Shown here: piece after piece, positions 1 to 5,165 of the stretch
Layout of the letters: every line of letters starts with the position of its first letter
How positions within the stretch are numbered: position 1 is the first letter of the stretch
Source: J088 sp003695505 [NCBI: Candidatus Dadabacteria bacterium]
Lineage (GTDB): Bacteria; J088
Assembly (NCBI GenBank): GCA_003695505.1
Contig: RFIY01000077.1
Location: 1 to 5,165, forward strand
Reading direction: 5' to 3'
DNA length: 5,165 bases
Notes under the pieces: model-generated
Database searches by the model: none
The model's input: the letters and a program-made list of their open reading frames with translations, nothing else
Told to the model about the DNA's origin: nothing
Translations under genes and position numbers: made by a program

Positions 1-324
1 AAATCCGAGCGCCCCATTCAGGATCAGGATCGCCGCGATTGTGATCGCATCGGACAGTTCGCCGACCGCGACCGACAGCGCCGCAGCGATAAACAGGATA
101 CCGACCAGCGGGTCGAGATACTGACGCGCAAGCACTTCGTACCAGCGGATCCGACGACCTTCGGGAAGCTGATTGAGCCCGTACTGTCTCAGTCGCTGAC
201 GTGCCTCATCGCCGCTCAGCCCACGTTCGCCATCGACACCGAGCTCTCGGGCTACGGCCGCGACATCACGGGCGTGCCACTTTGGCAACGTCGCGGAACC
301 TTCTTCGTGCTCAACGTCGTTCAC
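1..324 (-). CDS. Type II P-type cation-transporting ATPase (Ca2+-ATPase-like), N-terminal 108 residues, cut by left edge
   Basis: This is the start of an ATP-driven cation pump of the inner membrane; only the first 108 codons are in the window and the frame is open to base 1. Residues about 13-85 match the cation-ATPase N-terminal domain: a Trp-His near residue 16, then GLSGDEARQRLRQYGLNQLP (residues 36-55), the usual GLS..EA..RL..YG.N.L signature. A first hydrophobic segment follows DPL (about 71-89, VGILFIAAALSVAVG). After the acidic ELSDA comes the start of a second (about 93-108, ending ILNGALGF). The phosphorylation (DKTG) and ion-site regions lie outside, so Ca2+, Mg2+, Na+ or H+ as substrate cannot be told; type II is inferred from the N-domain. 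The start is the GTG at 324-322, interlocked with the TGA stop of the usp-like gene and preceded by a strong ribosome site. It is probably the fourth gene of the maf operon and translationally coupled. Confidence 0.88.
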   Translation of the reverse strand, partial: MNDVEHEEGSATLPKWHARDVAAVARELGVDGERGLSGDEARQRLRQYGLNQLPEGRRIRWYEVLARQYLDPLVGILFIAAALSVAVGELSDAITIAAILILNGALGF

Positions 325-743
325 GATGCGTCCTTCCCCAACGGAATCACGAGCAACGGCCGGTCGACCGCGGCGACCAGTTCACCGATCGAGCGTCCAC
401 GATACAACGTGTGCTGCAACGGCCTGTGTCGACGTCCGACGACAATCACTTCCGCCTGCACTTCACTCGCGCAAAGCAGCAGTTCCTCGGTAATATCCCC
501 ACGACGCACAATCGTTTCACGAACAAATCCATATTGCGCAGAGACTTCGCTAAGTTGGGCGTCCGAAACGTTCTCATCCAGGTCGGTGCTCTGCGATGAC
601 AACACCGCACAGACAACCAGTGCGCGGTTTGCCGCGTCGGCCAGCGCTCCGGCCTGCTCGATCAGTTCTCGCGTGCCTGGCTGCAGATCGACGCCAAGCA
701 GCCAGCACGGGGATGTTGAAGACGTTGTTTGTTCACTCATCAT
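321..743 (-). CDS. Universal stress protein (UspA-like) family, 140 aa
   Basis: This is a small cytoplasmic protein of the universal stress protein fold, at the usual single-domain length. An N-terminal beta strand ends in LLGVD (residues 15-19), where Asp19 sits where nucleotide-binding Usp proteins keep an Asp. The last half has the family layout: RRGDITEELLLCASEVQAEV (80-99), then IVVGRR (100-105), a loop, GRSIGELV (116-123), and the final strand DRPLLVIPLG. The ATP motif of the family, Gx2Gx9G(S/T), is degenerate: Gly103 and Gly116 are there, but position 106 is His and 117 is Arg. ATP binding is therefore doubtful. The start is either of two adjacent ATGs (743 or 740), both served by GGAAGG at 749-754. 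It overlaps the end of the antiporter gene by 11 bases and the P-type ATPase start by 4. The role is inferred from context as a stress or regulatory partner of the flanking ion transporters. Membership of the fold is fairly sure; the function is unknown. Confidence 0.8.
   Translation of the reverse strand: MMSEQTTSSTSPCWLLGVDLQPGTRELIEQAGALADAANRALVVCAVLSSQSTDLDENVSDAQLSEVSAQYGFVRETIVRRGDITEELLLCASEVQAEVIVVGRRHRPLQHTLYRGRSIGELVAAVDRPLLVIPLGKDAS
331..337 (-). promoter_or_regulatory. Ribosome binding site deciding the GTG start of the P-type ATPase
   Basis: Read on the minus strand, GGAAGGA lies 6 bases before the GTG at 324-322. It lies inside the last codons of the usp-like gene. Its strength and spacing support the GTG start and therefore the 4-base GTGA overlap between the two genes. 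Confidence 0.7.
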
Positions 744-1953
744 CGCCCCCTTCCGTTGATGGTACGCCCGCAGTCCGCATGCGCAGATCCTGTCCCCAGC
801 GCCGGACCAGTATCGTCAACAGCACCGGCACGAGCAGTGTCGACAACGAGATACTCGCGACGATAGCGGAGTACAGATCGCCGTCGAGCAATTTGCGGGA
901 ATAGAGGATGTCGGCCACTGCCAGCGTTGTCGACATCCTGACGGTCATCGACACGCCCATAACAATGGCCTCGCGCCGTTCGATCCTGCCGCGACGCAGC
1001 AATGGCCAGGGCGCGATCAACTTTCCGACAACTGCGGCGAGAAACAGACCGACTGCGATCATCGGCCGCTCGGCGAGGGAAGCCAGATCGACATTCCAGC
1101 CAACTTCGAAAAAGAACAACGGCCCAAACGCCGCATAGGCCAGCACCGCAATACCATCAAACGCCGCTGCCCCATTCGCGCCTGCCCGTTCCAGATGGGG
1201 ACGCAGCGCCAGGCCGGCCAGCAGTCCACCCAGGGCCATACCGATCTCGGACATCTCGGCGAGGAAGCCGGACAGAAACATCAATACCATACAGGCAATC
1301 ACCCACGCAGTTGCCCGACGTGGAATCGCCGCAAACAGTTTGCTCCCAAAACGCGAGATCAGCACGAGCAGCAATACCAGCGACACCAGCGCAATCAGAT
1401 GCTCTGGTCGAAAGGCCTGCCGCCCACCCTGCGAAGCGATCCAGATCGACGCTGCGACAATGACGATGAACTCGAACAGGTCGTCGATCGCCCCCACCGA
1501 AATGACGTATTGCCCCACACGGCTGCGCATCAGGCGAAACTCGTCAAGAATTGGGACGACCACACCCTCGGCAACCGGAGCGGCCAAAAGGCCTACGAAT
1601 ACGGCCACGAACCAGTCGTAACCAGCCACCGCAACGACCACTGTTCCCAGCAACCAGGGCGCGACAATGCTCGTCGCGGTCAGGGTCGCAACGCCGGGCA
1701 GGTGTACCAGTGTACGGAAGTCGAGTTCCAGACCGATGAAGAACATCAGCACCAGCAGGCCCAGGTCCGCCAGCAAATGGAGCGTTTCGGCAGGCACCCA
1801 GGCTTCGCCACCGGGGACAATGTGCAGCGCCACGCCCAGGTACAGCGGGATGATCACCATCGGAATCCGGGCCCGATGCACCAGACTGCCCAGAGCCCAG
1901 GTTCCGGCATAGAGGCCAGCCAGCCATCCCAAAAGTTGCATATCTTCGGTCAC
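733..1953 (-). CDS. Monovalent cation:proton antiporter (CPA2 type, Na+/H+ exchanger domain), 406 aa
   Basis: This is an inner-membrane secondary transporter that exchanges Na+ and/or K+ for protons. The whole protein is hydrophobic, with about 11-13 membrane segments, and corresponds to one Na+/H+-exchanger domain. Seen in order: LLVLMFFIGLELD (66-78), typical of the family; GLLAAPVAEGVVVPILDEF (121-139), the unwound-helix region; GAIDDLFEFIVI (154-165), whose Asp157-Asp158 pair matches the ion-binding aspartates of NapA/NhaA-type exchangers; GKLIAPW (310-316), with Lys311 as in NapA-like proteins; and MTVRM (336-340), where the common RGE sequence is RMS. The C-terminus stops after the last helix with a short charged tail, so there is no TrkA-N/RCK domain as in KefB/KefC. 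The chosen start is GTG at 1953, with GAGAAGG just upstream and a GTGA overlap with the maf stop. ATG at 1941 is the alternative, and the 468-residue frame starting at 2139 is an artefact overlapping maf. The family is secure; the transported ion is not. Confidence 0.9.
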   Translation of the reverse strand: MTEDMQLLGWLAGLYAGTWALGSLVHRARIPMVIIPLYLGVALHIVPGGEAWVPAETLHLLADLGLLVLMFFIGLELDFRTLVHLPGVATLTATSIVAPWLLGTVVVAVAGYDWFVAVFVGLLAAPVAEGVVVPILDEFRLMRSRVGQYVISVGAIDDLFEFIVIVAASIWIASQGGRQAFRPEHLIALVSLVLLLVLISRFGSKLFAAIPRRATAWVIACMVLMFLSGFLAEMSEIGMALGGLLAGLALRPHLERAGANGAAAFDGIAVLAYAAFGPLFFFEVGWNVDLASLAERPMIAVGLFLAAVVGKLIAPWPLLRRGRIERREAIVMGVSMTVRMSTTLAVADILYSRKLLDGDLYSAIVASISLSTLLVPVLLTILVRRWGQDLRMRTAGVPSTEGGDDE

Positions 1954-2585
1954 GACGCCTTCTCTGATGCGGTAGCGAGCCCAGCAGCAATCGTCTCCAG
2001 CCCCTGGACGACATCCCCCACGGACAGGCCGACGACGTTGTTGTAGTCGCCTTCGATGCGTTCCACCGCGACGAGGCCTATCCCTTCCTGGATCGCGTAC
2101 CCGCCGGCCTTGTCGAAAGCCTTTCCGGTCGCCAGCCACGCATCGATCCAGTCATCGGGCAGCCAACGAAACCAGACCCGGGTCGTGGCCACGGTTTCAA
2201 CCCTTGCGCCGCCAGTACCCATGACCACAGCCGTATGTACGGCGTGCATGCGACCCGACAGCGACCGCAACATTTCCCTCGCTTCTTGTGCGTCCACTGG
2301 CTTTCCCAATACCTGGCCATCCAGTTCGACCACCGTATCGGCACAGATCACCAGTTCCTGCCGCGTCAGGTCCTCGCAGGCGGCAAACTTGGCACGGGCG
2401 ATCTGCATTGCGGTGTCGGCGGCGGTGGCCCCGCTCAGCCCGGCCTCATCGATCGATCGAACAACGATCCGATGCGGTATGCCGGCACTGGCAAGCAGGT
2501 CCGTCCGCCGGGGAGATGCGGACGCGAGGACAATCGGCGGCAGTTGGTGCAGCAATTGTTCAAGGATCAGTCGGTGGTCCGACAT
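1950..2585 (-). CDS. maf: Maf family nucleoside triphosphate pyrophosphatase (dTTP/UTP type), 211 aa
   Basis: This is a cytoplasmic house-cleaning enzyme that hydrolyses non-canonical or excess nucleoside triphosphates to the monophosphate and pyrophosphate. All Maf hallmarks are visible: LASASPRR (20-27), ARAK (63-66), the ADTVV motif with the catalytic-type Asp83 (82-86), GKP (94-96), LSG (109-111), DKAGGYAIQ (158-166) and NNVVGLS (182-188). In E. coli YhdE the dTTP/UTP specificity residues are, as I recall, Arg12, Lys52 and Gln152. The equivalents here are Arg26, Lys66 and Gln166, and the YceF-type Trp is absent, so the YhdE subfamily is favoured. Usually the end of the last motif is GLP; here it is GLS. 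The N-terminus carries about 15 extra residues before the first strand. ATG at 2585 is chosen because the frame further upstream (to 2978) runs antisense through the oxidoreductase; GGGAG at 2596-2600 lies 10 bases away. It is the first gene of the minus-strand operon, overlapping the antiporter by 4 bases. Confidence 0.93.
   Translation of the reverse strand: MSDHRLILEQLLHQLPPIVLASASPRRTDLLASAGIPHRIVVRSIDEAGLSGATAADTAMQIARAKFAACEDLTRQELVICADTVVELDGQVLGKPVDAQEAREMLRSLSGRMHAVHTAVVMGTGGARVETVATTRVWFRWLPDDWIDAWLATGKAFDKAGGYAIQEGIGLVAVERIEGDYNNVVGLSVGDVVQGLETIAAGLATASEKAS
1958..1964 (-). promoter_or_regulatory. Ribosome binding site supporting the GTG start of the antiporter
   Basis: On the minus strand GAGAAGG lies 4 bases before the GTG at 1953-1951, inside the final codons of maf. 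The rival ATG at 1941 lies about 16 bases away, too far to use this site, and has only a weak purine run of its own. The GTG start also gives the same GTGA overlap seen at the usp/ATPase junction. Confidence 0.55.
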
Positions 2586-2648
2586 GCTCGCGCGGCTCCC
2601 ACAAGTGCTATCGTAAATCTGAACCGGAACCCCACGCGGGAGACCCTG
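2586..2648. promoter_or_regulatory. Divergent intergenic region between maf and the molybdopterin oxidoreductase
   Basis: These 63 bases separate two start codons facing apart, so they should hold promoters for both transcripts unless one starts further inside a gene. It has the most AT-rich patch of the neighbourhood, around 2601-2620. Possible -10 elements overlap there: TATCGT at 2609-2614 on the plus strand and TACGAT at 2610-2615 on the minus strand, each matching four of six sigma-70 consensus bases. I see no convincing -35 hexamer on either strand and no clear operator palindrome. The region also holds the ribosome site of each gene. Location is well supported; the exact promoter boxes are guesses. 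Confidence 0.5.
2638..2643 (+). promoter_or_regulatory. Ribosome binding site fixing the ATG of the molybdopterin oxidoreductase
   Basis: GGGAGA lies 5 bases before the ATG at 2649. It decides the start because the same frame stays open upstream to 2235, where it only runs antisense through maf. Confidence 0.7.
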
Positions 2649-4796
2649 ATGACCATCAGAATACATTATCGCACCTGCCCGCTTTGCGAAGCTATGTGCG
2701 GCCTGGAAATCGAACTCGACGCCGACCGCATCGTCGCGATCCGCGGCGATGCGGCAGACCCGTTCAGTCGTGGCCACGTCTGCCCGAAGGGCGTCGCGCT
2801 TGACCGGATCCACACGGATCCTGATCGTCTCCGTAAGCCATTGATTCGCGAAGGCGAGGATTGGCGCGAGGCGGAATGGGCCGAAGCGCTCGACTTCGCA
2901 GCCGATGGGTTGCGGCGGCTGCAGAAACGGCACGGCCATGACAGTGTCGCCGTCTATCTTGGCAATCCCAACGTCCACAACACCGGCTCAATGTTGATGA
3001 TGCCGAACCTCGTCAGGGCACTGCAGACCCGGCAGCGCTACAGCGCCACTTCGGCTGATCAGCTCCCCCATATGTTTGCCGCGTGGGCGATGTTCGGGCA
3101 TCAATTGCTGATGCCCGTGCCGGACCTGGATCGAACCGACCTGTTTGTGGTTTTCGGCGGAAACCCCGCAGCGTCGAATGGCAGCATCATGACGGCTCCG
3201 GATTTCCGGAACCGTCTGCGGGCCCTGCATGAACGGGGCGGACATTCGATCGTCCTTGATCCGCGCCGCACCGAAACCGCGGAGCTGGCGCGGGAATTCC
3301 ATTTCGTCCGACCAGAATCCGACGTATTCGTGCTGGCCGCAATCGTCCAGACGCTGTTCCGCAACGGCTGGATTCGCACGGGCCGCCTGGGCAAGATCCT
3401 CGACGGCACGATGGCGCTGCAGCAGGCCACGGCACGTTTTTCACCCGAGCTCGCAGCCGAGCAGTCCGGACTGGATGCAGCCTGGATCGAGGCACTTGCG
3501 AGAAAACTGTTCGAAACACCGCGTGCGGTCGTCTACGGACGCCTTGGCGTCTCGACGCAACGGCATGGGGCGCTGTGCCAGTGGCTGATCAATGCGATCA
3601 ATATCCTGACCGGCCACTTCGATGAAGCAGGCGGCGCGATGTTCGCGACGCCTGCCATCGACCCCGTTACCGCGCCGGGTGCATTCGCTACCGGCCGTGG
3701 CAGCTTTGGCCGCTGGCGCTCGCGCGTCCGCGACCTGCCCGAAGTCCACGGCGAGCTTCCTGTCGCCGCGCTCGCGGAAGAAATGACCGTACCCGGCGAC
3801 GACCGCGTGCGTGGATTCGTCTGCATCGCCGGCAATCCGGTGCTGAGCACACCCGGCGGCCATCTCCTGGATGCCGCGCTCGCGGAACTCGACTTCATGG
3901 TCTCGATCGACTTCTACCTGAATGAAACGAGCCGTCACGCCAACGTGATTCTGCCGCCGGTGCCGCCACTGGAGCGATCACACTACGATCTCGCGTTTCA
4001 CCTGCTGGCCATTCGCAATACGGCAAAATACAGCCCGGCGGCAATTCCGAGCGACGGGCTTTCGGACTGGGACATCGCCCTCGAACTGATCGACCGCCTT
4101 CAGCCCCGGCGCAAGATGGGGGTCGCACAGAAATTGACACACGTCGTGCTACGCCGCAGCGGACCAGAACTCTTGCTGGAGCTGGCATTGCTGGCGGGCC
4201 CGTATGGATTGCGGGCGCTCCAGCGCGGTCGGTTGCCGCTGACGCTGAAAACGTTGCGGCAGTACCCGCATGGTATCGATCTGGGGCCGTTGCGCCCGGC
4301 ACTGCCGGAGCGACTGCAAACGAAGGACAAACGCATTGAACTGGCGCCAACGCTGCTGCTCGAGGCCATCGCTAAACTCGAACCTGACGCCAGCTCCGGG
4401 GATCCCGACGTCCTGATGCTGATCGGGCGCCGCCACCTGCGCAACAACAACTCGTGGTTGCATAACATTGGCCCCCTGATGACCGGCCGGCGGCGCGACA
4501 CGCTGTGGATGCACCCCGACGACGCGAAACGCCGCGGCATCAAGGATGGCGACACGGTTCAGGTGGTCAGTGACGCGGGTAACGTGTCGATTGCTGTCAC
4601 GGTGACCGAGAAGGTGATGCCGGGTGTCGTGTCCCTGCCGCATGGGTTTGGCCATGACCGCCCCGGAATCCGGTTGAGCACTGCAGCGCGGCACGCCGGC
4701 GCGTCGATCAATGACCTCACCGACCCAAACCGCGTCGACCCGGTCTGCGGCAACGCGGCGTTCAACGGTACGCCCGTGCGCGTTACACCCGTATAA
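2649..4796 (+). CDS. Molybdopterin (bis-MGD) oxidoreductase of the DMSO reductase superfamily with N-terminal [4Fe-4S], 715 aa
   Basis: This is a Mo- or W-dependent oxidoreductase, related to formate dehydrogenase and nitrate reductase catalytic subunits; the substrate is unknown. Cys10, Cys13, Cys17 and Cys45 form a [4Fe-4S] site (C-x2-C-x3-C-x27-C), followed by Lys47 in CPKG, the family's lysine between cluster and pterin. Pterin-binding stretches include FGGNPAASNG (169-178), VLDPRRTETA (202-211), CIAGNPVLSTPGG (392-404) and GRRHLRNNNSWLHN (593-606). The C-terminal dinucleotide-binding domain starts near 586 and includes MHPDDAKRRGIKDGDTVQVV (621-640). The remaining cysteines are 310, 392 and 700, so none is near residues 131-145, where formate dehydrogenase and periplasmic nitrate reductase carry the Sec/Cys metal ligand. 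No signal peptide or twin-arginine motif precedes the cluster, which suggests the cytoplasm. The length suits a cluster-containing single subunit. No electron-transfer partner or chaperone gene is adjacent. The start is the ATG after GGGAGA; the superfamily is certain, the reaction is not. Confidence 0.92.
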   Translation: MTIRIHYRTCPLCEAMCGLEIELDADRIVAIRGDAADPFSRGHVCPKGVALDRIHTDPDRLRKPLIREGEDWREAEWAEALDFAADGLRRLQKRHGHDSVAVYLGNPNVHNTGSMLMMPNLVRALQTRQRYSATSADQLPHMFAAWAMFGHQLLMPVPDLDRTDLFVVFGGNPAASNGSIMTAPDFRNRLRALHERGGHSIVLDPRRTETAELAREFHFVRPESDVFVLAAIVQTLFRNGWIRTGRLGKILDGTMALQQATARFSPELAAEQSGLDAAWIEALARKLFETPRAVVYGRLGVSTQRHGALCQWLINAINILTGHFDEAGGAMFATPAIDPVTAPGAFATGRGSFGRWRSRVRDLPEVHGELPVAALAEEMTVPGDDRVRGFVCIAGNPVLSTPGGHLLDAALAELDFMVSIDFYLNETSRHANVILPPVPPLERSHYDLAFHLLAIRNTAKYSPAAIPSDGLSDWDIALELIDRLQPRRKMGVAQKLTHVVLRRSGPELLLELALLAGPYGLRALQRGRLPLTLKTLRQYPHGIDLGPLRPALPERLQTKDKRIELAPTLLLEAIAKLEPDASSGDPDVLMLIGRRHLRNNNSWLHNIGPLMTGRRRDTLWMHPDDAKRRGIKDGDTVQVVSDAGNVSIAVTVTEKVMPGVVSLPHGFGHDRPGIRLSTAARHAGASINDLTDPNRVDPVCGNAAFNGTPVRVTPV

Positions 4797-4870
4797 CATC
4801 GCGCGGAACAAACCTCGCGGTGGACTGGTTCTCCGGCGCCGGACGGGCCGGTTCATTCCGCGTGTGCCGC
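4797..4870. terminator. Convergent intergenic gap with inverted repeats, possible bidirectional terminator
   Basis: Two genes end facing each other across these 74 bases, so termination in both directions is expected. A 7-base inverted repeat, CGCGGAA at 4802-4808 and TTCCGCG at 4856-4862, brackets a perfect 10-base palindrome CCGGCGCCGG at 4833-4842, with another GGCCGG just after it. Neither strand has a T-run after a stem, so this is not a textbook intrinsic terminator. Rho-dependent ending, or simply GC-rich chance pairing, is equally possible. Confidence 0.3.
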
Positions 4871-5165
4871 TCAGTGCAACAGGCGGTCCAGATAACGTTC
4901 GTTGATCTCGCGCGCCGGTCCGTGGACGCCTCGACGAAATGACTTGAGCACCTGTTCGCGGACTGAGCGCGGATCCACGCCATCTTCTGGCGTATCGAAC
5001 TCCTCGTCCCCGCGATTTTCGTCGCCGTCCCCTTCGTGCGCCAACGGATCCGAAAACGACGGGCGTTCGGCGAGCTGGCGGCGCTGCTCCTGCTTTTCGG
5101 CCAGACGCTCAGACGCGCGTTCCAGGTGATCGAGCGCCTGCCAGCTGCGTTGGCGCGCCTCAGAG
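4871..5165 (-). CDS. Unrecognised protein, C-terminal 97 residues, cut by right edge
   Basis: An open minus-strand frame enters from the right edge (first full codon 5164-5162) and ends at the TGA at 4871-4873. I do not recognise the family. The first part, about 30 residues, is a charged amphipathic helix rich in Glu, Gln, Arg and Leu (SWQALDHLERASERLAEKQE and on), probably coiled coil. Then comes an acidic, disordered-looking linker (HEGDGDENRGDEEFDTPEDG). The end is a compact basic helical tail beginning VREQVLKSFRRG and finishing ERYLDRLLH. Such a tail vaguely recalls the C-termini of large membrane-anchored DUF4175-type proteins, but this is a weak memory-based impression. Codon choice (G/C at third positions) and the sharp stop before a convergent gap favour a real gene. 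It is transcribed towards the oxidoreductase and is not part of its operon. Confidence 0.6.
   Translation of the reverse strand, partial: SEARQRSWQALDHLERASERLAEKQEQRRQLAERPSFSDPLAHEGDGDENRGDEEFDTPEDGVDPRSVREQVLKSFRRGVHGPAREINERYLDRLLH

Noticed and set aside
201-759. Plus-strand frames of 132 and 161 codons opposite the usp-like and ATPase genes
   Set aside because: They overlap each other and two well-supported genes, and their translations look like low-complexity shadows.
1195-2046. 283-codon plus-strand open frame antisense to the antiporter and maf
   Set aside because: Its composition is Gln/His/Arg-rich without hydrophobic core patterns, typical of antisense frames in GC-rich genes. 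The antiporter on the other strand explains the sequence.
1954-2139. N-terminal extension of the antiporter (62 extra codons)
   Set aside because: It is Arg/Gly-rich out-of-frame translation of maf, unlike a transporter N-terminus. The GTG at 1953 with its ribosome site fits better.
2235-2648. In-frame upstream extension of the molybdopterin oxidoreductase (138 extra codons)
   Set aside because: It runs antisense through maf, has no resemblance to the family, and a good ribosome site precedes the ATG at 2649, where the cluster domain begins as expected.
2586-2978. N-terminal extension of Maf (131 extra codons)
   Set aside because: It lies antisense inside the oxidoreductase gene. Maf proteins are about 190-210 residues and the ATG at 2585 gives 211.
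4149-4856. 235-codon minus-strand frame opposite the oxidoreductase C-terminus
   Set aside because: It is antisense to a conserved dinucleotide-binding domain and its Arg/Gln/Val-rich translation shows no domain.

Overview
The window is a gene-dense, GC-rich (about 60% by eye) bacterial chromosomal segment. Gene content, short spacing and Shine-Dalgarno sites point to a proteobacterium, with Gammaproteobacteria my best guess; nothing here fixes the genus. I see no RNA gene, insertion sequence, CRISPR array, attachment site or phage gene. Every stretch longer than about 75 bases is coding.

Left half, minus strand (read from 2585 down to 1): four genes in a tightly overlapping series that looks like one operon. 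They are a Maf nucleotide pyrophosphatase (1950-2585), a monovalent cation:proton antiporter with the Asp-Asp motif (733-1953), a small universal-stress-protein-like protein (321-743), and the N-terminus of a type II (Ca2+-ATPase-like) P-type cation pump running off the left edge (1-324). Junctions overlap by 4, 11 and 4 bases, and two are GTGA overlaps in which a GTG start is interlocked with the TGA stop of the gene before. The last three genes read as an ion-homeostasis/stress set: a secondary antiporter, a stress protein and a primary pump.

Right half, plus strand: a 63-base divergent intergenic region (2586-2648) separates maf from a 715-residue molybdopterin (bis-MGD) oxidoreductase with an N-terminal [4Fe-4S] site (2649-4796). 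No partner subunit, cofactor gene or signal peptide is visible, so it is probably a soluble cytoplasmic enzyme of unknown substrate. A 74-base convergent gap follows. The 3' end of an unrecognised minus-strand gene (4871 to the right edge) closes the window.

I found no clear evidence of a wholly new system. The points most worth a second look are the maf-antiporter-usp-P-type ATPase operon, the absence of a Cys or Sec near the expected molybdenum-ligand region of the oxidoreductase, and the altered key motifs in the antiporter and the stress protein.
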